From Clostridium tyrobutyricum DSM 2637 = ATCC 25755 = JCM 11008 (GTDB lineage: Bacteria; Bacillota; Clostridia; Clostridiales; Clostridiaceae): 64,000 nt of DNA. The stretch covers positions 16,668-80,667 of the forward strand of contig NZ_APMH01000017.1 in the NCBI RefSeq assembly GCF_000359585.1, given 5' to 3'. Of this stretch, positions 1 through 8,534 are shown in pieces (within the stretch, counting starts at the first letter, position 1; each line of letters starts with the position of its first letter). The translations under genes were made by a program, and so were the position numbers. The notes under the pieces were generated by a model. The model made no database searches, was not told where the DNA came from, and saw only the letters and a program-made list of their open reading frames with translations.

Positions 1-2
1 TG

Positions 3-530
3 CCATTTTATCCAGGACCAGGACTTGGTGGACATTGTATACCACTGGATCCATTTTACCTTTCATGGAAAGCTAAAGAATATGATTTTCATACCAAACT
101 CATAGAAACTTCAGGAGATATAAATGATTCTATGCCTTCTTTTGTTGTAGACAATGCTATGAAATTATTAAATAAATATCAAAAAAAGGCCATGAATGGT
201 GCAAAAGTATTGCTCCTTGGAGTAGCTTATAAAAATGATATAGATGATATGAGAGAATCGCCAGCACTTAAAGTTATAGAACATCTGGAGGCCAATGGAG
301 CCGATATTATAATAAATGATCCATATATACCTAGTTTTAAACATAAAGACAAGGAATATAGAAGTGTCGATTGGAAAGAAGTAATAGATGATGTGGATAT
401 TGTAATAATAACTACAAATCACAGCTGCTACGATTATGAAAAAATTGCTGGGAGAGCAAAACTTATTTATGATACTAGAAATGCTACTAAAGATGTAAAG
501 AATAATAGAGAAAAAATTCATAAACTATAA
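3..530 (+). CDS. Nucleotide-sugar 6-dehydrogenase, C-terminal part (partial at window edge)
   Basis: The open frame runs in from the left edge, so the NAD-binding N-terminus and the start lie outside the window. The first residues carry the family signature PGPGLGGHCIPLDPFYL, whose Cys is the catalytic nucleophile of the UDP-glucose/GDP-mannose dehydrogenase family. The remaining residues (KVLLLGVAYKND, then DDMRESPALKV) fit the central and UDP-binding C-terminal domains. These enzymes oxidise C6 of a UDP-sugar to a uronate in two NAD-dependent steps. With WbpB- and WbpD-like genes just downstream, the likeliest substrate is UDP-GlcNAc (WbpA/WbpO type), giving UDP-GlcNAcA; UDP-ManNAc (WecC type) is possible. 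Family assignment is firm, substrate is inferred. Confidence 0.9.
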   Translation, partial: PFYPGPGLGGHCIPLDPFYLSWKAKEYDFHTKLIETSGDINDSMPSFVVDNAMKLLNKYQKKAMNGAKVLLLGVAYKNDIDDMRESPALKVIEHLEANGADIIINDPYIPSFKHKDKEYRSVDWKEVIDDVDIVIITTNHSCYDYEKIAGRAKLIYDTRNATKDVKNNREKIHKL

Positions 531-555
531 AAATTATATGAATAATATTATATTG

Positions 556-584
556 ATATAAGTCCTAATTTATAGGGCTTATAT
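556..584 (+). other. Intergenic hairpin inside the polysaccharide operon
   Basis: A 12-nt arm ATATAAGTCCTA pairs with TAGGGCTTATAT across a 5-nt loop, with one G-T wobble. It lies between the dehydrogenase stop and the next RBS. No run of T follows, so it is more likely an RNA processing or stability hairpin, or a weak terminator, than a strong intrinsic terminator. Confidence 0.45.
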
Positions 585-619
585 TACTGAATATAGTAAT
601 TTAAAAGAGAGGTGCCTTT

Positions 620-1726
620 ATGAATAAATTAAAATTTGCTATTATTGGTTGTGGAAGAATTTCTTATAAACATGTGGAAGCTTTAATAAATAATAAGGTG
701 GGAGCGGAGCTTGTATGTACATGTGATATAGTTCTGGATAAGGCCAAGGAAAAAGGCAAGGAATATTCAGATAAATTAAATGAAAATATACAAGTAAAAG
801 TATACAGTGACTACAAGAAAATGCTTGAAAATGAGGATATAGACGTAGTTACAATTGCTACGGAAAGTGGATATCATCCTGAGATAGCTATGTACTGTAT
901 GAACAAGAAGAAAAATGTTATAGTGGAAAAGCCTATGGCATTATCAATAGATGATGCAAATAATATGATAAAGTGTGCAAAAGACAATAATGTAAAATTA
1001 TGCATAAGTCATCAAAACAGATTTAATGTTCCAATTCAAAAGCTGAGAAAAGCCATTGATGAAAATAGATTTGGAAGACTTATAAACGGTACAGCAAGGA
1101 TATTATGGAACAGAAATATGAATTACTATAAACAAGCTCCATGGAGAGGAACCTGGAAGTTAGATGGTGGTACGTTGATGAATCAATGTATACATGATAT
1201 AGATTTACTTCAGTGGATGCTTGGTGGGGAAATAGATACAGTATATTCCCAAAGTGATACTTTTATGCGGGATATAGAAGCAGAAGATTTTGGTGCTGTA
1301 ATAATAAGATTTAAAAATGGTGCTATAGGAATGATTGAGGGTAGTGCATGTGTATATCCTAAAAATCTTGAAGAAACTTTGAGCATATTTGGCCAAAATG
1401 GAGCAGTATGTATAGGAGGACTTGCAGTTAACAAGATAGAGACATGGAGATTCAATGATAATAAGGACAATGAAGAAGATATATTGAAGGCTCAGGAAGG
1501 CGATCCTGATACAGTATATGGATTTGGTCATACTCCACTGTTTAAAGATATGATAGATGCAATAAATGACAATAGAGAACCTCTTGTAAATGGTGAAGAA
1601 GGAAAGAAGGGAATGTCTATAATCCTGGCAGCCTATAAGTCGAGACTTACAGGACAGCCTGTTAAATTCCCATTTGATAATTTTTCTACTATGGATATGA
1701 TAAATATAGATAAGATACATAAATAA
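620..1726 (+). CDS. Gfo/Idh/MocA oxidoreductase, WbpB-like UDP-sugar 3-dehydrogenase
   Basis: 368 residues, starting at an ATG preceded by GAGGTG. The N-terminus has a Rossmann dinucleotide site (AIIGCGRISYKH, residues 7-18), and the family EKP motif is at residues 103-105 (VEKPMALS). The C-terminal half is the Gfo/Idh/MocA beta-sheet domain with a GGTLMNQCIHDIDLLQWMLG segment that supplies the active-site His. WbpB-type members oxidise C3 of UDP-GlcNAcA, preparing it for amination at C3. Position directly after a uronate-forming dehydrogenase and before a WbpD-like acetyltransferase supports this role. The partner aminotransferase (WbpE) is not in the window and may lie upstream. Family is certain, the exact substrate is inferred from context. 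Confidence 0.85.
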   Translation: MNKLKFAIIGCGRISYKHVEALINNKVGAELVCTCDIVLDKAKEKGKEYSDKLNENIQVKVYSDYKKMLENEDIDVVTIATESGYHPEIAMYCMNKKKNVIVEKPMALSIDDANNMIKCAKDNNVKLCISHQNRFNVPIQKLRKAIDENRFGRLINGTARILWNRNMNYYKQAPWRGTWKLDGGTLMNQCIHDIDLLQWMLGGEIDTVYSQSDTFMRDIEAEDFGAVIIRFKNGAIGMIEGSACVYPKNLEETLSIFGQNGAVCIGGLAVNKIETWRFNDNKDNEEDILKAQEGDPDTVYGFGHTPLFKDMIDAINDNREPLVNGEEGKKGMSIILAAYKSRLTGQPVKFPFDNFSTMDMINIDKIHK

Positions 1727-1755
1727 TTTGTTTTAGTCAAAAGGAGCAGAAGATT

Positions 1756-2508
1756 ATGGATAAATGTTTTATATCTGAAACTGCGAATGTAGGTAAAAAT
1801 GTAAGCTTTGGATGTTTTGTAGTTGTGGAAGATGGAGTTATTATAGGAGATAATTGTATTATTTCAAACAATGTAGTTATACATAAAGGAACAATAATAG
1901 GTGACAATGTCAGAATTGATGATAATGCAGTTATAGGTAAACAACCTATGAGAGCGGCAAATAGTATATTTAAAGATGATGAAGAGCCACTACAGCCATC
2001 TAAAATAGAAGATGGCTGCTTGATAGGTGCAGCTGCTATTGTGTATGCAGGTTCCTGCATAGGAAAAAATACGTTAGTTGCAGATATAGCTGTAGTTAGA
2101 GAAAATGTAACTATAGGTGAAAAGACCATAATTGGTAAAGGTGCCACAGTTGAAAATTACTGCGGCATAGGATCAAATTGTAAAATTCAGACAAATGCAT
2201 ACATAACAGCTTATTCAAAAATTGAAGATTATGTTTTTATAGCACCATGTGTTGTTACGTCAAATGATAATTATGCAGCCAGATCTAAAGAAAGATTTAA
2301 ACATTTTAAGGGCGTAACAGTAAAAAGGGGGGGAAGAATAGGAGCAGGAGCTGTTATATTGCCAGGGAAAACAATAGATATTGACGGCTTTGCAGCAGCG
2401 GGAAGTGTAGTTACAAAAAATATAGAAAGTGAAAGTATAGTTGCAGGTAATCCAGCTAAATCTTTAAGAAAAGTGCCAGAAGATCAACTTCTTAAAAATC
2501 AACAATAA
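1756..2508 (+). CDS. Left-handed beta-helix N-acetyltransferase, WbpD-like
   Basis: 250 residues, ATG start behind AAGGAG. The first two thirds are hexapeptide repeats ([IV]GxxxxI pattern, e.g. IGDNCIISNNVVIHKG and IGKNTLVADIAVV) that form a left-handed parallel beta-helix and a trimeric acetyl-CoA enzyme. The tail has the typical IAGNPAK-like element (VAGNPAKSLRKVP), seen in sugar O- and N-acetyltransferases. In the WbpA-B-E-D pathway WbpD acetylates the 3-amino group of UDP-GlcNAc3NA. The two preceding genes match that pathway. Alternatives are serine or other sugar acetyltransferases, but the context favours WbpD. Confidence 0.8.
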   Translation: MDKCFISETANVGKNVSFGCFVVVEDGVIIGDNCIISNNVVIHKGTIIGDNVRIDDNAVIGKQPMRAANSIFKDDEEPLQPSKIEDGCLIGAAAIVYAGSCIGKNTLVADIAVVRENVTIGEKTIIGKGATVENYCGIGSNCKIQTNAYITAYSKIEDYVFIAPCVVTSNDNYAARSKERFKHFKGVTVKRGGRIGAGAVILPGKTIDIDGFAAAGSVVTKNIESESIVAGNPAKSLRKVPEDQLLKNQQ

Positions 2509-2528
2509 ATGAAAAGGTGGAACTGGTA

Positions 2529-4028
2529 ATGGATATAAGCGTCAAAAATCAAAATAAAATTATATATTTAATAATTATTTTAAGTTTAATAGCTAACTAT
2601 TTTATGTTTCCAAGCTTGATTGTAGTTCAAATATTTGCAGCTTTCTATGTTACCGTAATTTATAAAAAATTTATAGGAAGTAAACGGAATTTTATATATT
2701 TTTCCACACTTCTATTTGCTATTATAAATTTTTCATTGAAAGTACCGATAGGAAGTAGATATGATGTATATTATTTCTACATAACCTTATTTATATATAT
2801 AGTATTTTTATTGCGCAATTTTATAAAACATTGTATTAAAGATGGTTTTAAAAATATTAAATATAATAAATATTTGATTTTTATAATTATATTTATTGTA
2901 TATATGCTGTTTAGTGTTCTAATCGCACAAGATAAAAAGCTTGCAGTTAAATATGTATTTAACTTTTTTATTATGTTTTCTCTTTTGGTAATGATATTTT
3001 GGGAGAATAGGTCTAAAGATATCATGTGTAGGACTTTAAGCCTTTTACAGTACATATATATGGGAATATTGTTCCTTGGAGTATTGGAAATGTTCGGCAT
3101 AAGATATGGAGTAAGAAATCATTTTGAGGAATGGGACCCTATATCAACTCAAATAAGCTATGTCAAAAAAATACCAGTTGTATTTTTTTATAATCCTAAT
3201 AATTATGCAGTATTTTTAGTTATGGCCATGACTATCCTTATAGTTGCCTGGTTATTTACTAAAAATAAGTTTAAAAAGAGATTATATATAGTCTTATATT
3301 TTATAAGTCAAATTAATTTAATATTTACAAGGTCTAGGACATCATGGATTACTATATTTGCAGTAATAATATTCATGATATTATTCTATTGTCTATCTAA
3401 AAATAAAGACAAATTTAACATAATAAAACTAGTATCTACAGCTGTTGTAACTCTCGGGATATTTGTAGGAATTTCTTTTATTCCCAATATGCAGCCTTTT
3501 TATGGTAAAATAACCGGTTCTACACTTTTAAGCAAATTGAACATAGCCAATTATAAATATCAACCCGATTTAGAAGATCAAAAATTACTTGAATTAGGTA
3601 AAAAGGGATCAGATAATGAAAGGTATACACTTATGTACGATGTAGTACATGGCGTAATATCAGAAAAACATTATTTGGGATTTGGAGCTGGGAATATAGA
3701 AAAATATGTAGAAAAGATGAATAATACATTTGGAGTTCTTAATGTACATAGCTTTTGGGTTGAAATGCTAGGTGATTTTGGTATAGCAATATTTTTGTAC
3801 ATTATATATATATACATAAGTATGATTAGAGATGGTCTAAAAGCATATTATTATGAACAAGTGAAGTATAAAAAATACTTTATAATGTTCTCTGCAAATT
3901 TATTTGGCATTATATTCTTGTGCTTTGGTCCTAGTACAATCATGTGGTATCCTCCATTTTGGATTTCTATGGGAATGTCTTTAGCTCTTATAGTAGGAAA
4001 AAGTAAAAGATTTGTGGAAAATAATTAG
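2529..4028 (+). CDS. Wzy/O-antigen ligase-type polytopic membrane protein
   Basis: The chosen ATG lies 8 nt behind AAAAGGTGG; a GTG 12 nt upstream is inside the RBS and is rejected. The protein of about 499 residues has roughly ten to twelve hydrophobic segments and a large loop in the second half. That loop holds SDNERYTLMYDV followed by a GFGAGN element and HSFWVEMLGDFG, the pattern of the Wzy_C/WaaL domain (O-antigen ligase or polymerase). Such proteins polymerise or transfer undecaprenyl-linked oligosaccharides on the outer face of the membrane. It is the first of two genes of this type in the locus. Whether it is the polymerase or a ligase cannot be told from sequence. Confidence 0.75.
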   Translation: MDISVKNQNKIIYLIIILSLIANYFMFPSLIVVQIFAAFYVTVIYKKFIGSKRNFIYFSTLLFAIINFSLKVPIGSRYDVYYFYITLFIYIVFLLRNFIKHCIKDGFKNIKYNKYLIFIIIFIVYMLFSVLIAQDKKLAVKYVFNFFIMFSLLVMIFWENRSKDIMCRTLSLLQYIYMGILFLGVLEMFGIRYGVRNHFEEWDPISTQISYVKKIPVVFFYNPNNYAVFLVMAMTILIVAWLFTKNKFKKRLYIVLYFISQINLIFTRSRTSWITIFAVIIFMILFYCLSKNKDKFNIIKLVSTAVVTLGIFVGISFIPNMQPFYGKITGSTLLSKLNIANYKYQPDLEDQKLLELGKKGSDNERYTLMYDVVHGVISEKHYLGFGAGNIEKYVEKMNNTFGVLNVHSFWVEMLGDFGIAIFLYIIYIYISMIRDGLKAYYYEQVKYKKYFIMFSANLFGIIFLCFGPSTIMWYPPFWISMGMSLALIVGKSKRFVENN

Positions 4029-4047
4029 TAGTTGAGGTGTTATTATA

Positions 4048-5190
4048 TTGAAAATTTTAGTATTGGCTAGTTGGTATCCTGATGATTCAAATCATGTAAG
4101 CGGAGTATTTATAAAAGAGCAAGTTAGAGCCTTGAAAAAAGTAGGGGTTACTCCAATTGTATTCTATCCTTATGACAAAAGCTCAGATAATGGTAGATAT
4201 AGAAAAACTATTGAAGAAGGAGTTATTGTTTATAGAGCTAATACGGATTATTTAAAAAATGCTAAAATATCAAGATTGTATAGCATAATAAAGTCAGCTA
4301 AGATATTAAATAAAATATTGAATGAAAACAGCATAAGTTTAATACACTGTCATGTATGTTATACTGCAGGTTTTATAGCATATGCATATAGTAAATTTTT
4401 CAACAATATACCATATATAATAACTGAACACTCTTCAAAAGTTGAAGAATTCTCGAATAAGATTTATAATAAAATTTTATTTTATTTATCTTATAAAAAG
4501 GCCAAATATGTAATTACAGTGAGTACATATCTGGCAAAGGAACTTTCTGATTTGAAATTTAAATTTAAGAGTAAAGTAATAGGAAATGTAGTGGATACAT
4601 CTTCATATAATATAAAATTTATAAATAATAAACACGGAAAACATTGGAACTTATTATTTGTTGGATTAATGCCTGATAGTGAAGTGAAGGGGTTGCAATA
4701 CTTTATACCAGCACTTGCTGATTTTATATCTAAAAATCCCAGCTGTGATATAACTTTTAATATAGTAGGTGATGGGTGTAAAAGAAAAGAATACGAAAAA
4801 ACGTGTAAAGAATTGGGCATATATGATAAGTGTAATTTTTATGGTAAAGTGGATAAATTAGAAATACCTAAATTAATAGAAAAAAATGATTTTTTGATAT
4901 TGCCGAGCGTGAAGGAAACTTTTGGAAGCGTATTAATAGAATCCATGGCTGGTGGTAAGCCTGTGCTTGCTACTAAATGTGGAGGACCACAAGATTTTGT
5001 AAACAAAAAAGTTGGAATACTGGTTGAACCTGGTAACAAGGAACAATTAGAACTTGGAATAAAAAATATGATTGACAACTATGATAATTTTGATTTTCAA
5101 TATATAAGAAATTATGCTAAGGATAATTTTAATTATGATTCAATTGGAAAAAAACTTAAAGAGCTATATATTAGTATTCTTTCAAGTTGA
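4048..5190 (+). CDS. Glycosyltransferase family 4 (GT-B fold)
   Basis: 380 residues with a TTG start preceded by GAGGTG. The N-terminus KILVLASWYPDDSNHVSGVFIKEQ is typical of retaining GT4 enzymes (shown here in part: ASWYPDDSNHVSGVF). The C-terminal nucleotide-sugar domain has LLFVGLMPDSEVKG, NIVGDGCKRKEYE and the E(x7)E region LPSVKETFGSVLIESMAGG. It is a cytoplasmic, membrane-associated enzyme that adds one sugar to the lipid-linked repeat unit. The specific sugar is unknown. It sits in a tightly packed run of transferase genes, with 19 nt from the preceding stop. Confidence 0.85.
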   Translation: MKILVLASWYPDDSNHVSGVFIKEQVRALKKVGVTPIVFYPYDKSSDNGRYRKTIEEGVIVYRANTDYLKNAKISRLYSIIKSAKILNKILNENSISLIHCHVCYTAGFIAYAYSKFFNNIPYIITEHSSKVEEFSNKIYNKILFYLSYKKAKYVITVSTYLAKELSDLKFKFKSKVIGNVVDTSSYNIKFINNKHGKHWNLLFVGLMPDSEVKGLQYFIPALADFISKNPSCDITFNIVGDGCKRKEYEKTCKELGIYDKCNFYGKVDKLEIPKLIEKNDFLILPSVKETFGSVLIESMAGGKPVLATKCGGPQDFVNKKVGILVEPGNKEQLELGIKNMIDNYDNFDFQYIRNYAKDNFNYDSIGKKLKELYISILSS

Positions 5191-5222
5191 TACTCAAGTA
5201 ATTGTTGAAAGGATGGATTGTA

Positions 5223-6329
5223 TTGCCAAATTGTATATTTCATATACCATTTAAAATAGATGAAGATTGGCCATCAGCATCTCAAATCAGACCCATAAGA
5301 ATGTTAAATGCTTTTAAAAGTATTGGATATAATGTAGACATAGTTATGGGATATGGGAAGGAACGGAAAAATAATATACAGAAAATAAAAGATAAAATTA
5401 GAAGTGGGGTAAAATATGATTTTATGTATTCAGAAAGTTCTACAGAACCTACATTATTAACTGAAAAAAATCATATTCCTAAATTTCTATTTTTAGATTT
5501 TGGATTTTTTAATTTTTGTAGAAATAATGGAATAAATATAGGATTATTTTATAGAGATGTGTATTGGAAGTTTGACGAATATAAACTAACAGTATCTTTT
5601 ATAAAAAGAATTATCGCATGTATGTTTTATAAGTATGATTTATTTAGATATAAACGACTTTTAAATACTTTATATCTTCCATCACTAAAGATGTATGATT
5701 ATGTGCCTATGGATTTTAAAGGAAAAGTAGAAGAACTGCCTCCTGCTGCAGAAAAAGATAAAATATGTTTAGATAATCATAATGTCTTAATTGAGAAAAG
5801 AAAAAATTTAAATATATTTTATGTAGGTGGATTAAATTATCTTTACAATTTAGAGTATTTGTTTGATGTAGTAAGTGAAAATAAAAATTTAAATCTGACT
5901 GTTTGCTGTAGGGAGAAAGAGTGGACAGCAGAAAAAGGAAAATATGAAAAGTATCTCAATGACAGAATAAAGGTAATACACGAATCAGGGGATGGATTAA
6001 TTCCATATTTTAAACAAGCAGATTTATTTAGTATATTTGTAGAACCTCAAGAGTATAGAGAATTTGCAATGCCAGTTAAATTATTTGATTATCTAACTTA
6101 TGGTAAACCTATAATTGCTACAAGTGGAACAGGAGTAGGTGAATTTATAGATAAAAATAATGTGGGATGGTCTGTAGGTTATTCAAAAGAGGAACTTAGA
6201 AAAAAGTTGATGTATATAATTGAGAACCCCAAGGTATATATAGAAAAAGTAAATAGCATAAAAAATATTATACAGGATAATACATGGGAAGCAAGGGCAA
6301 GGAAGGTTATGAATGATTTAAAAAAATGA
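5223..6329 (+). CDS. Glycosyltransferase, GT-B fold, divergent
   Basis: A TTG at this position has an AAAGGATGG ribosome binding site at good spacing. The upstream TTG that would extend the frame by seven residues has no such site. About 368 residues. The N-terminal domain has the acceptor-side motif SASQIRPIRMLNAF, and the C-terminus has LNIFYVGGLNYLYNLEYL then AMPVKLFDYLTYGKPIIATSG. The latter is the donor-binding region of GT4-like enzymes. The N-terminal half is less conserved than in its neighbours, so the acceptor is probably unusual. Function beyond sugar transfer cannot be read from the sequence. Confidence 0.72.
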   Translation: MPNCIFHIPFKIDEDWPSASQIRPIRMLNAFKSIGYNVDIVMGYGKERKNNIQKIKDKIRSGVKYDFMYSESSTEPTLLTEKNHIPKFLFLDFGFFNFCRNNGINIGLFYRDVYWKFDEYKLTVSFIKRIIACMFYKYDLFRYKRLLNTLYLPSLKMYDYVPMDFKGKVEELPPAAEKDKICLDNHNVLIEKRKNLNIFYVGGLNYLYNLEYLFDVVSENKNLNLTVCCREKEWTAEKGKYEKYLNDRIKVIHESGDGLIPYFKQADLFSIFVEPQEYREFAMPVKLFDYLTYGKPIIATSGTGVGEFIDKNNVGWSVGYSKEELRKKLMYIIENPKVYIEKVNSIKNIIQDNTWEARARKVMNDLKK

Positions 6330-6345
6330 TTTTGGAGGAATATAT

Positions 6346-7437
6346 ATGAAAATATGTTATTTGTCCGATGCCAATAGCATACATACTAAAAAATTTTGTG
6401 ACTTTTTTAAAAATAAAGGATATGATGTATCCGTTATATCTTTAAATGATGGCTATATAGATGGTATTCCCGTATATAATTTGAATTATGATATGAATGA
6501 GGTAAAAAAAGATAGTTCTACTAGAAAATTAAAATATATACTTTCGTTTAAAAAGATAAGTGGAATTATAGATAAAATAAAACCGGATTTAATTCATGCA
6601 CATTATGCAACCAGTTACGGATTATTAGCAGCACTGTCTAAATTCCATCCTTTTATACTATCTGTTTGGGGAAGTGATGTATTTGATTTCCCAAATTCAG
6701 GAATACTGAATAAAATGATGCTGAAATATAATTTGAAAAAAGCAGATAAAGTGCTTTCCACAAGTAAAGTTATGGCAGAAGAAACTAGAAAATATACAGA
6801 TAAGAAAATAGAGATTACCCCATTTGGAGTGGATTTAAATATATTGAAACCATATGAAAATAAATATGATCATAGAGATACTATAACTATAGGTACTATA
6901 AAGACACTTGAAGAGAAATATGGTATAGAATATTTAATAAGGGGTTTTGCCAAAGTAAGTTTTAAATATCCAGGTATAAATTTAAAATTGGAAATAGGTG
7001 GCAGAGGATCTCAGAGAGAGTATCTTGAAAATCTAACTGAAAAATTGGGAATACATAATAAGGTTGAATTCCTTGGATTCTTAAATAGGCAGCAGGTTGT
7101 AGAAGTTTTTAATAGATTTGATATAGCTGTTTTCCCGTCTATCTTAGATAGTGAAAGCTTTGGAGTAGCAGCAGTAGAAGCTCAAGCTTGCGGTACGCCT
7201 GTTATAGTTTCCAATGTAGGAGGTCTCCCTGAAGCAACATCTCCGGATGTATCAAGTATTCTAGTAAGAAAAGAGAATAGTGATGATATACAGAATGCAC
7301 TGGAAAAATTAATTTTAAACAAAGATTTGAGAATATCAATGGGCAAGAGTGCAAGAAGGTTTGTAGAAGATAATTTTAATATAAAAGATAATTTTAATAA
7401 AGTGGATAGAATATATAAAGAAATAATAAATGTATAA
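6346..7437 (+). CDS. Glycosyltransferase family 4
   Basis: 363 residues, ATG behind TTGGAGG. N-terminal KICYLSDANSIHTKKFCDFF and DLIHAHYATSYGLLA mark the acceptor domain. The donor domain carries TPFGVDLNILKP, IGTIKTLEEKYG, EIGGRGSQREYLE and the E-x7-E segment PSILDSESFGVAAVEAQACG. It is a retaining GT-B transferase of the lipid-linked oligosaccharide pathway. Spacing to both neighbours is about 20 nt, so it is cotranscribed with them. Sugar specificity is unknown. Confidence 0.87.
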   Translation: MKICYLSDANSIHTKKFCDFFKNKGYDVSVISLNDGYIDGIPVYNLNYDMNEVKKDSSTRKLKYILSFKKISGIIDKIKPDLIHAHYATSYGLLAALSKFHPFILSVWGSDVFDFPNSGILNKMMLKYNLKKADKVLSTSKVMAEETRKYTDKKIEITPFGVDLNILKPYENKYDHRDTITIGTIKTLEEKYGIEYLIRGFAKVSFKYPGINLKLEIGGRGSQREYLENLTEKLGIHNKVEFLGFLNRQQVVEVFNRFDIAVFPSILDSESFGVAAVEAQACGTPVIVSNVGGLPEATSPDVSSILVRKENSDDIQNALEKLILNKDLRISMGKSARRFVEDNFNIKDNFNKVDRIYKEIINV

Positions 7438-7457
7438 TTTATGTTGGTGGTGAAATT

Positions 7458-8525
7458 ATGAAAATATTAACTGTAGTTGGAGCAAGACCTCAATTTATAA
7501 AAGCAGCAGCAGTATCTAATGTTATAAGAGATGAATTTAATGAAGTGTTAATTCATACAGGACAACATTATGACGAAAATATGTCAAAAATATTTTTTGA
7601 TGAACTTAATATACCTAAACCAGATTATAATCTTGGAATAGGATCTGGAAATCATGGTAAACAAACGGGTACCATGTTAATAGAACTTGAAAAAATATAT
7701 TTGCAGGAAAAGCCTGATTTGGTATTAGTATACGGTGATACGAATTCAACATTGGCAGGAGCTCTTGCAGCAAGCAAATTATTAATACCTGTAGCTCATG
7801 TAGAGGCAGGTCTTAGAAGTTTTAATATGAAGATGCCAGAAGAACAGAATAGGATATTGACAGATCATATATCCTCAGTATTATTTCCACCTACGAAAAC
7901 TGGTGTATATAATTTAAAAAATGAAGGTATAAAAGAGCATGTATATAATGTAGGTGACGTAATGTTTGATGCTGTAATAGATTTTAAAAAGTTAGCTATG
8001 GAGAAATCAAATATAATTGACAGACTAAATTTATATAATGGTAAATACATTTTGACAACTATACATAGGGCTGAAAATACCAATGACATACATAGATTAG
8101 AAAATATTGTATCAGCTTTAAATGATAGTGGCAAGGAAATAGTGCTTCCACTTCACCCTAGAACTAGAAAATATATAGATGATTATGGATTAACATTCAG
8201 TGATAAAATAAAATTAATTGAACCTGTAGGATATTTAGACATGATAAGTCTTGAAATGTATTCTGAGAAAATTGTTACAGATAGTGGAGGAGTTCAGAAA
8301 GAAGCATTTTTTATGAAAAAGCCATGCATAACTATGAGAGATGAAACTGAATGGGTTGAAACTGTAGAAAATGGATGGAATATTATTGTGGGAACCAATG
8401 AAAATAATATTTTAAATGCTATAGTAGAATTTACTCCAGAAAGAAAACAGGAAGATATATTCGGTGATGGAAAAGCTGGAAAAAAGATATTAGATATATT
8501 AAAGAAGGAAATATATAATAAGTAA
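7458..8525 (+). CDS. UDP-N-acetylglucosamine 2-epimerase family (WecB or WbpI type)
   Basis: 355 residues, ATG after GGTGGTGA. Family hallmarks are VVGARPQFIKAAAVS at the N-terminus, LIHTGQHYDENMS, VYGDTNSTLAGALAA, HVEAGLRSFNMKMPEE, TIHRAENT and TDSGGVQKEAFF. WecB interconverts UDP-GlcNAc and UDP-ManNAc through a 2-acetamidoglucal intermediate. The WbpI subfamily does the same on UDP-GlcNAc3NAcA, giving UDP-ManNAc3NAcA. Because WbpA/B/D-like genes lie in the same operon, the WbpI reaction is a real possibility. Sequence inspection alone does not separate the two. Confidence 0.9.
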   Translation: MKILTVVGARPQFIKAAAVSNVIRDEFNEVLIHTGQHYDENMSKIFFDELNIPKPDYNLGIGSGNHGKQTGTMLIELEKIYLQEKPDLVLVYGDTNSTLAGALAASKLLIPVAHVEAGLRSFNMKMPEEQNRILTDHISSVLFPPTKTGVYNLKNEGIKEHVYNVGDVMFDAVIDFKKLAMEKSNIIDRLNLYNGKYILTTIHRAENTNDIHRLENIVSALNDSGKEIVLPLHPRTRKYIDDYGLTFSDKIKLIEPVGYLDMISLEMYSEKIVTDSGGVQKEAFFMKKPCITMRDETEWVETVENGWNIIVGTNENNILNAIVEFTPERKQEDIFGDGKAGKKILDILKKEIYNK

Positions 8526-8534
8526 GGTGAAAAA

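Noticed and set aside
1205..1720. Minus-strand ORFs opposite the WbpB-like gene
   Set aside because: Shadow frames of a well-supported gene; composition is Ile/Tyr/Ser-rich as expected for antisense AT-rich coding DNA.
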